Shown here in pieces: positions 33,276-39,479 of a DNA stretch of 39,479 nucleotides; the first letter of the stretch is position 1, and each line of letters begins with the position of its first letter. This DNA is from Lachnospiraceae bacterium UBA6403 (GTDB lineage Bacteria > Bacillota > Clostridia > Lachnospirales > Lachnospiraceae): assembly GCA_002437435.1 (NCBI GenBank), contig DJPV01000019.1, positions 1 to 39,479 on the forward strand, written 5' to 3'. The notes under the pieces were generated by a model. That model was not told the origin of the DNA and made no database searches. It worked only from the letters and a program-made list of their open reading frames with translations. A program made the position numbers and the translations under genes.

Positions 33276-34361
33276 TTAATTCCAGGTTACACTGTCTGCT
33301 TTATCTTTCTCAAAAACAGTAATCCATGTTTTTCCAGGATTCAATTTTAATTCATTGCCATCTTCTGTGTAATACTTTGTTACAGCATTTTCAGAAGACT
33401 TTTTCCATGTTACAGGAACGATCACACCATTTGATGCGTAAAGGCCTGTACCTTCACCAACCAGATCAAGCTGCTGTCTGTCATGATCGTCAATGCTGGT
33501 ATAATGAGCAAACTGGATCAAAACATTTTCATACTTGAGCTGCTCATTTGTATTTCCATCTGTCTGTGGATTACCATACTGGAATCTGTAGTAGAGACCA
33601 TCATCTGAGTGATATTCAAACCAAGGTGATGTATAGTTGCTGATCGGTGTATTGATCTTCTCAGCCTTTTCTCCGCCTGCAGGTGTGGTGATCTCTTCAT
33701 TGAATGAAAATACACTTTCAAAGCTGTCGCTGTGTTTTGTTTCATAACCTTTCTGTTCGATTCCGGCTTTGATCTTCTCTGTATCTGTAAATACATTATG
33801 TGGAGATACCCGATCGGATGCTCTGTAATATGTTACTCCGCCTTCAGAACTTAAACCACTCAGATTATTGATTCCTGAGCTTGCAAGCTTTTCTTCACCC
33901 TGTGGTGACTGACCATAATGCATGTAGATAGCATCATACTCCATAGCGACTGTTACATAATATGGACGGCAGCTTCTGATCGAACCCAGTTTTTCAAGAT
34001 TGGAATAATCATTAAAGATTCCGAGCAAACGTGTGATTCCACCTTCTACCTTCATCTCATAAACAATATCTGCCTTTCCTATATCACACTGTGGCATCGC
34101 ATCAGAAATGTTATTTAACATAACAGCAATTGGACGACCATATTCTTCTGTACGATCTGTAACCCATTCTCCGGTCAGATCGTTATAAACTCCTTCATGC
34201 TGTGCTTCTGTTGCTGCCTCTGTGGCTGCTTCTGTGGTTGCTTCTGTCGTTGTGGTTTCTGTGGTTGCTTCTGTTGATGTTTCTTTCTTCCCACATCCCA
34301 TAACACCAAGTGATAAAACTCCTAATGCTGCTAAAGCAATTGCATATTTAGTTTTCTTCAT
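33276..34361 (-). CDS. DUF3048 (YerB-like) lipoprotein
   Basis: This 361-aa secreted lipoprotein has a signal peptide with a cysteine after SLGVMG (about residue 23), then a Thr/Glu/Ala-rich tether of about 30 residues built from TTEA/ATEA repeats. The DUF3048 domain follows, including GRPIAVMLNNISDAMPQCDI (about 65-84), YYRASDRVSPHNVF and a C-terminal half ending in WITVFEKDKAD. Function in the family is unknown. The start at 34361 is preferred because the signal peptide begins there and an AAGGG site is close. A longer reading from 34433 is in the same frame but overlaps ybeY. The ybeY 3' end is overlapped by 14 nt. Confidence 0.88.
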   Translation of the reverse strand: MKKTKYAIALAALGVLSLGVMGCGKKETSTEATTETTTTEATTEAATEAATEAQHEGVYNDLTGEWVTDRTEEYGRPIAVMLNNISDAMPQCDIGKADIVYEMKVEGGITRLLGIFNDYSNLEKLGSIRSCRPYYVTVAMEYDAIYMHYGQSPQGEEKLASSGINNLSGLSSEGGVTYYRASDRVSPHNVFTDTEKIKAGIEQKGYETKHSDSFESVFSFNEEITTPAGGEKAEKINTPISNYTSPWFEYHSDDGLYYRFQYGNPQTDGNTNEQLKYENVLIQFAHYTSIDDHDRQQLDLVGEGTGLYASNGVIVPVTWKKSSENAVTKYYTEDGNELKLNPGKTWITVFEKDKADSVTWN

Positions 34362-34860
34362 AATCCCTTGTGTATCCTTTCTCATTAAGTATTTGTTCCT
34401 GAAGATCTTCCATCTGTCGGCGCTCTTCCTCATCTATATGGTCATAGCCAAATAAATGAAGCATACTGTGTGCGACCAGAAATGCCAGTTCTCTGGTATT
34501 AGAGTGATTATAGCTTTCCGCCTGTTCATATACCCTGTCCATGGAGATAATGATATCTCCAAGCATCAGTTCACCTGATTCAGGATTGAAATAATCACAG
34601 GTATCCCCGTCTACAACACTAAAATCTCCGGGTTCTTTATAATCAATCAGAGGAAATGACAATACATCCGTAGGTGCATCGATATTTCTCTGACAATTAT
34701 TGATAGTCTGTATGCCTGAATTATCTGTGAGCAATACATAAATCTCACAGTCATATGGGCATTTTATAAAATCCAGTGCCTGTCCGATCACTGTCTCAAT
34801 CACATGTTCATAATCAGACACCCGGATTTCTCCATATTCATTTTCGATATTTAAAGACAT
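34348..34860 (-). CDS. ybeY: Endoribonuclease YbeY (rRNA maturation)
   Basis: This single-strand endoribonuclease acts in 16S rRNA 3' maturation and ribosome quality control. The 170-aa protein has the zinc motif H131-x3-H135-x5-H141 in HSMLHLFGYDH. The conserved NINNxR-like segment is TINNCQRNIDAPTDVLSFP (about 52-70). AAGGA lies eight bases before the ATG. It follows phoH by 9 bp, a common bacterial pairing (phoH-ybeY). Confidence 0.96.
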   Translation of the reverse strand: MSLNIENEYGEIRVSDYEHVIETVIGQALDFIKCPYDCEIYVLLTDNSGIQTINNCQRNIDAPTDVLSFPLIDYKEPGDFSVVDGDTCDYFNPESGELMLGDIIISMDRVYEQAESYNHSNTRELAFLVAHSMLHLFGYDHIDEEERRQMEDLQEQILNEKGYTRDYEEN

Positions 34861-34869
34861 TGTACATCC

Positions 34870-35931
34870 TTACCTTTTTCTTTTATTATTTCGATTCTCT
34901 CCGTATCGTCTGATTTCATTTGAATTACGGTCGTTCTGCTCTGAATGTTGTTTCTTCTGCCTGCTCTGTTTTTCTTCATAAACCTCATAGGCATTTACGA
35001 TCTTCTGTACAAGCGGGTGTCTTACAACATCAAGGCTTGTCAGATGACAGACACTGATTTCTTCTATATTTTTGATAACCGTCAGTGCAACCTCAAGTCC
35101 TGATCTAGTCTCAAAAGGAAGGTCTTTCTGAGAAAGATCGCCGGTGATAATTGCTTTTGAGCCAAATCCGATACGAGTTAAGAACATCTTCATCTGTGCC
35201 GGAGTTGTGTTCTGTGCTTCATCAAGCACGATATAAGCATTATCCAGAGTACGGCCTCGCATATATGCAAGCGGGGCAACCTCGATCAGTCCTTTTTCCA
35301 TATTCTTTGCAAATGATTCCGGACCCATGATCTCATAGAGCGCATCATAAAGCGGTCTTAAATATGGATCGACCTTGCTTTGCAGATCTCCGGGCAGAAA
35401 GCCTAATTTCTCGCCTGCTTCGATTGCCGGCCGTGTCAATATAATACGGTTCACTTCACCATTTTTAAATGCAGTGATCGCTTTAGCCATTGCCAGATAT
35501 GTCTTACCGGTTCCCGCAGGGCCTACACCGAATACGATCATGGATTTGTCAATCGCATTTACATAAGCCTTCTGACCATGTGTTTTCGGTTTGATCGGCT
35601 TACCGTTGATCGTATGACAGATAATGTCCCGATCCAGATCTGCAATATTTTCCTGTGTCTCCTGTGGATGTTCTTTGGACATGGCTATCGTATAATCGAC
35701 CTTCTGTTCATCGATGACCGTTCCTCTTGCCGCAACAGCAAACAACTGAACCAGGACTCGGACAGCCTGTTCGACATCTTTTTCTTCACCTGAAACTTTC
35801 AGTTTATCATCACGCAGGATCATTGAAACATGAAATGCCTTTTCTATTTTTTTTGCATGTACATCAAATTGTCCAAATACATTTTGAATGTATTCGGACA
35901 TAACAGTAATTGATTTGCTGAATTCACTCAA
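34870..35931 (-). CDS. phoH: PhoH-family P-loop protein (PhoH/PhoL)
   Basis: This 353-aa protein has an N-terminal about 110-residue RNA-binding-like region and a PhoH ATPase domain with Walker A GPAGTGKT (137-144) and Walker B VLDEAQ (235-240). The basic C-terminal tail (about 320-353, RQKKQHSEQNDR and NNKRKR) may contact RNA. Linkage to ybeY suggests a role in RNA processing. The start is TTG with GAGGAG about seven bases upstream, overlapping the yqfD stop by 8 nt. Confidence 0.93.
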   Translation of the reverse strand: MSEFSKSITVMSEYIQNVFGQFDVHAKKIEKAFHVSMILRDDKLKVSGEEKDVEQAVRVLVQLFAVAARGTVIDEQKVDYTIAMSKEHPQETQENIADLDRDIICHTINGKPIKPKTHGQKAYVNAIDKSMIVFGVGPAGTGKTYLAMAKAITAFKNGEVNRIILTRPAIEAGEKLGFLPGDLQSKVDPYLRPLYDALYEIMGPESFAKNMEKGLIEVAPLAYMRGRTLDNAYIVLDEAQNTTPAQMKMFLTRIGFGSKAIITGDLSQKDLPFETRSGLEVALTVIKNIEEISVCHLTSLDVVRHPLVQKIVNAYEVYEEKQSRQKKQHSEQNDRNSNEIRRYGENRNNKRKR

Positions 35932-37141
35932 GTGTCTGCTCCTCGCTTATTATCTGTAATTCATGCGGGACACCGATCAGCTGTTTTACAGTGATGTCAC
36001 CAACTGCATAGCACGAGTCCTCACTACAGGTTATTTTAACATTTTTTTCTATTATTTGCACCCCTTTTTCTTGCAAATTGCTAATATAACGGTTTAATTT
36101 TTCCTGCATTTTATCTGTAGCTTCTTTCTCCGATAATTTTTCTATCATCAGTGTGTATTCTTTGACGGTAGTTTTTTTAATCTCAAACGGCAGATAAAGA
36201 TTTTTCCCTATGTGCATTTTTTTATCGTCACTTATACGATCAAATGAATCATAAGAACATTTTGGTACATAAGGTGTAAAATCATACTTTAACAATCCAA
36301 AGGAATAATATTTTTTCTCATTTCCTGTATATTCTTTTACATAATTTGTTCTGGGAATATTTTCATCATAATGATACACACAGATACCATAAACCTCCCC
36401 TTCTGCTGACACATAATTTGTATCCATTACTTCATTATTATCATCATACAGATAGACAGCTCCGGATATCAGAACATCTCCTTTTTTTACATCATCACCA
36501 GCTTTGACAACCGGTGTACCGGATGCCGTAACGATTTCTGATATTGTGCAGTCCTTTGATGCAATGATATTGCACGGATCTTTCATCGAGATATCTGTAA
36601 ATACATTCAAGGTCTCCGTGATCTCTACAGACAACCTTGTTCCTGTAAGCGCACATGATATCCATGCGATATCTTCAAAATCTTTTCGGAGATTCTTCTC
36701 AAGCTCAGCGCAGTCTACTTTTGATTTCAGAGTTCCGGTCTGCACATAATATTCATTGATATGCTGTAGTATTTCATCCGATGTGTAATCTGATTCACCG
36801 GATACGGAAATCTCCCATATAAATAACGATTGTATATATACCAGAATTGCAAACAAGATAAACCCAATCACAAACGGAATTCTTTTTTTATTATTTCGGA
36901 TAAACTGCCGGATACCATATTCTTTCAGGATTTCTACTTCACTTCCGGTTTTGAGTGCCGGTTCTTTTAAGTGTGCTATATCCTTAGCTGCAACAAAAAA
37001 GAAGATTTCATTCTCTTTCTGCTCCAGATCCCAAAGTTTAATATCTCTCGCTTTGCATAGATTTATAAAACGGTTTACATGAACGCTGCGAATATGTATT
37101 TTTGCAAAACCATACAGATACCTTAATATAATATCAAACAT
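35924..37141 (-). CDS. yqfD: Sporulation protein YqfD
   Basis: This 405-aa protein has an N-terminal cytoplasmic domain (about 1-85), a membrane segment (about 88-108, PFVIGFILFAILVYIQSLFI) and a large extracytoplasmic part with VSGESDYTSDEI and WISCALTGTRLSVEI blocks seen in YqfD/stage IV proteins. Bacillus yqfD belongs to the sigma-E regulon and lies next to yqfC and phoH, the order here too. Precise function is unknown. AAGGGGG precedes the ATG. Confidence 0.9.
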   Translation of the reverse strand: MFDIILRYLYGFAKIHIRSVHVNRFINLCKARDIKLWDLEQKENEIFFFVAAKDIAHLKEPALKTGSEVEILKEYGIRQFIRNNKKRIPFVIGFILFAILVYIQSLFIWEISVSGESDYTSDEILQHINEYYVQTGTLKSKVDCAELEKNLRKDFEDIAWISCALTGTRLSVEITETLNVFTDISMKDPCNIIASKDCTISEIVTASGTPVVKAGDDVKKGDVLISGAVYLYDDNNEVMDTNYVSAEGEVYGICVYHYDENIPRTNYVKEYTGNEKKYYSFGLLKYDFTPYVPKCSYDSFDRISDDKKMHIGKNLYLPFEIKKTTVKEYTLMIEKLSEKEATDKMQEKLNRYISNLQEKGVQIIEKNVKITCSEDSCYAVGDITVKQLIGVPHELQIISEEQTLE

Positions 37142-37171
37142 CCGGTTTCCCCCTTTTATGTATACAGCATA

Positions 37172-37441
37172 TTATTCATAATTGATATATAGAATGTTGC
37201 CTGATATCTTCAGTTCTTCCGGACAGTAATATTCAATTTTCAGGCAAATTCCATTTATTGAAATCGTATTCTTTTTTGTTTTTATTAGGATCTGGGTATC
37301 CGAACAGGATATAATACATTTATAGTTTTCAATATAGATAATGTGGTTATCATGTACTGTGATTTTAGACGAACTTTTTTTAATATCCGGCGTGACATCC
37401 GGCATATCATATAGACTGTTATGATTAAATGGAAGCTGCAT
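37172..37441 (-). CDS. yqfC: YabP/YqfC-family sporulation protein
   Basis: This about 89-aa beta-rich protein has YIENYKCIISCSDTQILIKT (about 46-65), the YabP/YqfC core. In Bacillus it is expressed in the mother cell with yqfD; role unknown. The ATG at 37441 was chosen. It sits inside the left arm of a perfect 23-bp inverted repeat and only a weak GGG site lies nine bases upstream. A TTG at 37459, in the same frame, is the alternative. Either start would be occluded if the repeat folds in mRNA. Confidence 0.82.
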   Translation of the reverse strand: MQLPFNHNSLYDMPDVTPDIKKSSSKITVHDNHIIYIENYKCIISCSDTQILIKTKKNTISINGICLKIEYYCPEELKISGNILYINYE

Positions 37442-37499
37442 AATCTGATACCCAACCAACTTTATATCTATATTATGTTGGTTGGGTATCAGATTATGC
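37438..37499. repeat. Perfect 23-bp inverted repeat spanning the yqfC start
   Basis: The arms 37438-37460 and 37477-37499 are exact reverse complements with a 16-nt loop of A/T only. The minus-strand right arm holds the yqfC initiation codon and its only nearby G-run (in GTTGGTTGGG). The far arm begins right beyond the stop of the small membrane protein gene. No U-run follows on either strand, so it is not a standard terminator. It could be a translational lock or a recent inverted duplication. Confidence 0.9.
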
Positions 37500-37500
37500 C

Positions 37501-37683
37501 TTACTCTTTATTCTCTTTAAGATTATGGACGCAGATAAAGTTTACCAGGACTGCATTTCCTACAATAAAACCATAAGCAACAGCCTTTAATATATTTCCG
37601 GTCATATCCCCAAATGCAAAAATGCTTAAGATCAATGCTCCCCAGGCAAAGATCATTGCAAGAATGTTTATTGCGTTTTTCAT
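37501..37683 (-). CDS. Small two-segment membrane protein (60 aa), unknown
   Basis: The 60-aa protein MKNAINILAMIFAWGALILS... has two hydrophobic segments (about 5-24 and 31-51) and a polar tail (HNLKENKE). Family not recognised. AGGAG lies about ten bases before the ATG. A TTGACA / TATGAT promoter with palindromic operators is directly upstream, so it is very likely a real, regulated gene. A longer in-frame reading starting at 37719 would include the promoter region and is rejected. Confidence 0.75.
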   Translation of the reverse strand: MKNAINILAMIFAWGALILSIFAFGDMTGNILKAVAYGFIVGNAVLVNFICVHNLKENKE

Positions 37684-37713
37684 ATTTATTTCTCTCCTTT
37701 CGCATATTAATTT

Positions 37714-37744
37714 TATCATAATGATATGTGACTGTCACTGTCAA
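37714..37744 (-). promoter_or_regulatory. Promoter with two palindromes before the 60-aa membrane protein gene
   Basis: On the minus strand TTGACA (37739-37744) and TATGAT (37715-37720) have an 18-bp spacer. GTGAC-T-GTCAC (37728-37738) is a perfect odd palindrome in that spacer and TATCAT-A-ATGATA (37714-37726) overlaps the -10. Tandem ACTGTC repeats flank the -35. Two operator-like palindromes suggest a dedicated regulator, possibly controlling yqfC and yqfD too. Confidence 0.7.
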
Positions 37745-37942
37745 CTTTTTTGCGTAAGAGAGCCAAGCACAGATAGATATCTTCCACAACCACAAGAAAA
37801 TTACTTTGTAATTTTCTCGTGGTTATTGCGGCAGTCGCCGAGGTCTCGTGTAAACACAGACTTCGGCTCGTTGCTCGCGTAAAAAAAGAGTACCGATTGC
37901 TCGGTACTCAAAAAAATCATATTTACTAATCCAAACTATAGA
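37745..37942. other. Structured spacer after rpsU: three consecutive hairpins
   Basis: AACCACAAGAAAATTAC (37788-37804) pairs with 37808-37824 (17 bp, one mismatch on plus that becomes a G-U pair on minus). A second, GC-richer hairpin spans 37837-37867 (GCCGAGGTCT with AGACTTCGGC; inner GTGT/ACAC). The third is the rpsU terminator at 37888-37909. No gene is visible. The block could be a small RNA, an mRNA tail, or a dispersed intergenic repeat. Confidence 0.6.
37881..37909 (-). terminator. rpsU terminator
   Basis: GAGTACCGA (37888-37896) and TCGGTACTC (37901-37909) form a 9-bp stem with a 4-nt loop; seven T follow on the minus strand. It lies 33 bp after the rpsU stop. Confidence 0.95.
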
Positions 37943-38119
37943 TTATTTATATTTGCGCTTTCTAGCTGCCTCTGATTTCTTTTTACGTCTAACGCTTGGC
38001 TTTTCGTAATGTTCTCTCTTACGAATCTCCTGCTGGATACCAGCCTTCGCACAATTTCTCTTGAATCTGCGAAGAGCGCTATCTAATGTTTCGTTTTCTT
38101 TAACTATTACATTTGACAT
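37943..38119 (-). CDS. rpsU: 30S ribosomal protein bS21
   Basis: The 58-aa protein [20 protein letters not shown] (first 20 residues) continues with [20 protein letters not shown] and a basic C-terminus ending RKRKYK. This matches bS21, which binds the 30S platform near the 16S rRNA 3' end and aids initiation. A GGAGG site lies before the ATG, and a strong promoter and terminator isolate it as its own unit. In Bacillus rpsU lies near yqfC-yqfD-phoH-ybeY, matching the neighbours here. Confidence 0.97.
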   Translation of the reverse strand: MSNVIVKENETLDSALRRFKRNCAKAGIQQEIRKREHYEKPSVRRKKKSEAARKRKYK

Positions 38120-38199
38120 TCTCTCACCTGACCTCCCTCCAGTTGTGTACTATGCTAATAAAATAACAACTGTTTGGGTATTATTTAAGCACGAAGTCA

Positions 38200-38227
38200 A
38201 TTATAACATATATTATTGAAACGTCAA
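38200..38227 (-). promoter_or_regulatory. rpsU promoter
   Basis: On the minus strand TTGACG (38222-38227) and a perfect TATAAT (38200-38205) are separated by 16 bp, between the alaS stop and the rpsU start. The leader is about 75 nt. Confidence 0.85.
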
Positions 38228-38252
38228 CAAAAAATTTTATTATTTTCTATTT

Positions 38253-39479
38253 TTAGGCATTTAACTGTTCTTTGGCTGTTTCTGCTGCTTTTGCAAGTGC
38301 ATCTGCGATACCGGCAGGATTCTTTCCACCGGCCTGCGCCATGTTTGGACGACCACCGCCGCCGCCACCTACAAGTGCTGCAGCCGCTTTGATGATATTT
38401 CCTGCATGTGCACCCTTCTTTACAGCATCATCTGTTGCCATAGCGATCAGATTTACTTTACCATCCTTTGCAGAGGCAAGAACGATAACAGATGTACCAA
38501 GCTTGTTCTTGAAATCATCACCAAGATTACGAAGTGCGTTCATATCGGTATCTTCTACACTTGTAGCAAGAACCTTTACGCCATTTACATCTACTGCATC
38601 TGCAAGTGCATCTCCGGCAGAATTCTTTGCCAGCTTATCCTTTAACTTGGAGTTTTCAGATGTCAAAGCCTTGATCTCAGCGAGCATTGTCTCGATCTTT
38701 TCAGCCAGCTTTGCAGGCTCGGTTTTTGCTGCCTTTGCTGCTGCTTTTAACTCATCTTCCATCTCTTTATAATAATTAAATGCGCCAACGGAAGTCAGTG
38801 CTTCGATTCTTCTGACACCGGCAGCAACGCCCATTTCAGAGATGATCTTAAACGTTCCGATCACTCCTGTATTTGGAACATGGGTACCGCCACAGAATTC
38901 AACGGAGAAATCACCCATGGATACAACACGAACCTTCTCACCGTACTTGTCACCAAACAATGCCATAGCACCTGTCTTCTTGGCATCTTCAATGCTCATA
39001 ACTTCTGTCTTAACCTTAAGATCCTTATCAATCTGTTCATTTACGATTGCTTCCACCTTGGCGATCTCCTCAGGAGTCATAGCCTGGAAATGCGTAAAAT
39101 CGAATCTTAAACGATCTTCGGATACATAGGAACCAGCCTGTTCTACATGATCACCAAGAACCAGCTTTAATGCTTTCTGGAGCAGATGTGTTGCGGAATG
39201 GTTCTTACAGATCAGTGCACGTCTGTCTGCTGTAACAGAAAGCTTTGCTGTACTTCCATTCTTTAATTCACCGGATTCAACATAACCGAGATGTGCGATC
39301 TTATCACCGGCAACCTTGATCGTATCTTTAACGATGAAACGTCCGCTCTCTGTCTCGATCACACCGGTATCACCGATCTGGCCACCCATAGTAGCATAAA
39401 ATGGTGTCTCTGCTGTGATAATAGAACCGTTTGTACCTTCAGAAATAACATCAACCAGTTCAGATGTTACCTGATCGCC
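38253..39479 (-). CDS. alaS: Alanyl-tRNA synthetase, C-terminal part (cut by window edge)
   Basis: About 408 C-terminal codons are visible and the frame is open to the window edge. Present are the end of the tRNA-recognition region (GDQVTSELVDVISEGTNGSI at the edge), the editing domain with zinc-binding HSATHLLQKAL (HxxxH) and CGGTH (CxxxH), and a coiled segment. The C-terminal DHHA1 domain has the GGGGGGRPNMAQAGG motif. The aminoacylation core is outside the window. No clear terminator follows; rpsU has its own promoter 60 bp downstream. Confidence 0.97.
   Translation of the reverse strand, partial: GDQVTSELVDVISEGTNGSIITAETPFYATMGGQIGDTGVIETESGRFIVKDTIKVAGDKIAHLGYVESGELKNGSTAKLSVTADRRALICKNHSATHLLQKALKLVLGDHVEQAGSYVSEDRLRFDFTHFQAMTPEEIAKVEAIVNEQIDKDLKVKTEVMSIEDAKKTGAMALFGDKYGEKVRVVSMGDFSVEFCGGTHVPNTGVIGTFKIISEMGVAAGVRRIEALTSVGAFNYYKEMEDELKAAAKAAKTEPAKLAEKIETMLAEIKALTSENSKLKDKLAKNSAGDALADAVDVNGVKVLATSVEDTDMNALRNLGDDFKNKLGTSVIVLASAKDGKVNLIAMATDDAVKKGAHAGNIIKAAAALVGGGGGGRPNMAQAGGKNPAGIADALAKAAETAKEQLNA

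Noticed and set aside
34200..34280. Repetitive Thr/Glu/Ala codons in the DUF3048 lipoprotein gene, considered as a tandem repeat locus
   Set aside because: The units are imperfect and encode a normal tether after the lipidated cysteine.
38272..38772. Plus-strand open frame of 166 codons rich in Ala and Ser
   Set aside because: It is the antisense shadow of the alaS 3' end; codon structure follows alaS.
1..39479. CRISPR array, tRNA, rRNA, transposase, prophage or toxin-antitoxin genes
   Set aside because: No regularly spaced repeats, cloverleaf signatures or corresponding proteins were found in reading both strands.

Overview
The window looks like a chromosomal segment of a low-GC, endospore-lineage Clostridia, most likely Lachnospiraceae. 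The reasons are AT-rich spacers with strong AGGAGG-type ribosome binding sites, spore-lineage genes (yqfC, yqfD, a BofC-like protein), MinCDE together with DivIVA, and Firmicutes gene orders such as miaB-mutS-mutL-miaA and yggS-sepF-divIVA-lspA-rluD. Genus and species cannot be read from the sequence. Nearly everything is on the minus strand; only the YneA-like gene and the recombinase gene are on the plus strand. Both ends are truncated genes: lexA on the left, alaS on the right.

Left end (1-4.3 kb): lexA faces a small LysM membrane protein across a region with sigma-A-type promoters and LexA-type operators, an arrangement like lexA/yneA in Bacillus. A PP-loop tRNA thiolase (TtcA family) follows. 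Then comes a 351-aa tyrosine recombinase resembling XerS; the spacer before it holds an 11-6-11 palindrome of dif-like geometry. A cytidylate-kinase-like gene with its own promoter follows.

Middle (4.3-33 kb): read in the direction of transcription (right to left) there are two flavoproteins, proB, a DUF896 protein, 5-formyl-THF cyclo-ligase, miaB, mutS, mutL, miaA, a methionine-gamma-lyase-family PLP enzyme, radC, mreC, mreD, a large class B PBP, minC, minD, minE, rodA, mgsA, a D,D-carboxypeptidase lipoprotein, a small P-loop protein, a HlyD-like protein, yggS, sepF, divIVA, lspA and rluD. This joins mismatch repair and tRNA modification to the elongation machinery (no mreB is present), septum placement, and late division and envelope genes.

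Right end (33-39.5 kb): alaS and rpsU (58 aa, with a clear promoter and terminator) precede a spacer with three consecutive stem-loops. Next come a 60-aa membrane protein, yqfC, yqfD, phoH, ybeY and a DUF3048 lipoprotein that ends at a terminator, then the BofC-like gene. A perfect 23-bp inverted repeat overlaps the yqfC start codon.

I found no CRISPR array, tRNA, rRNA, transposase or prophage. The best candidates for something undescribed are the dif-like palindrome beside the XerS-like gene, the yqfC hairpin, the structured spacer after rpsU, and the multi-operator SOS region.
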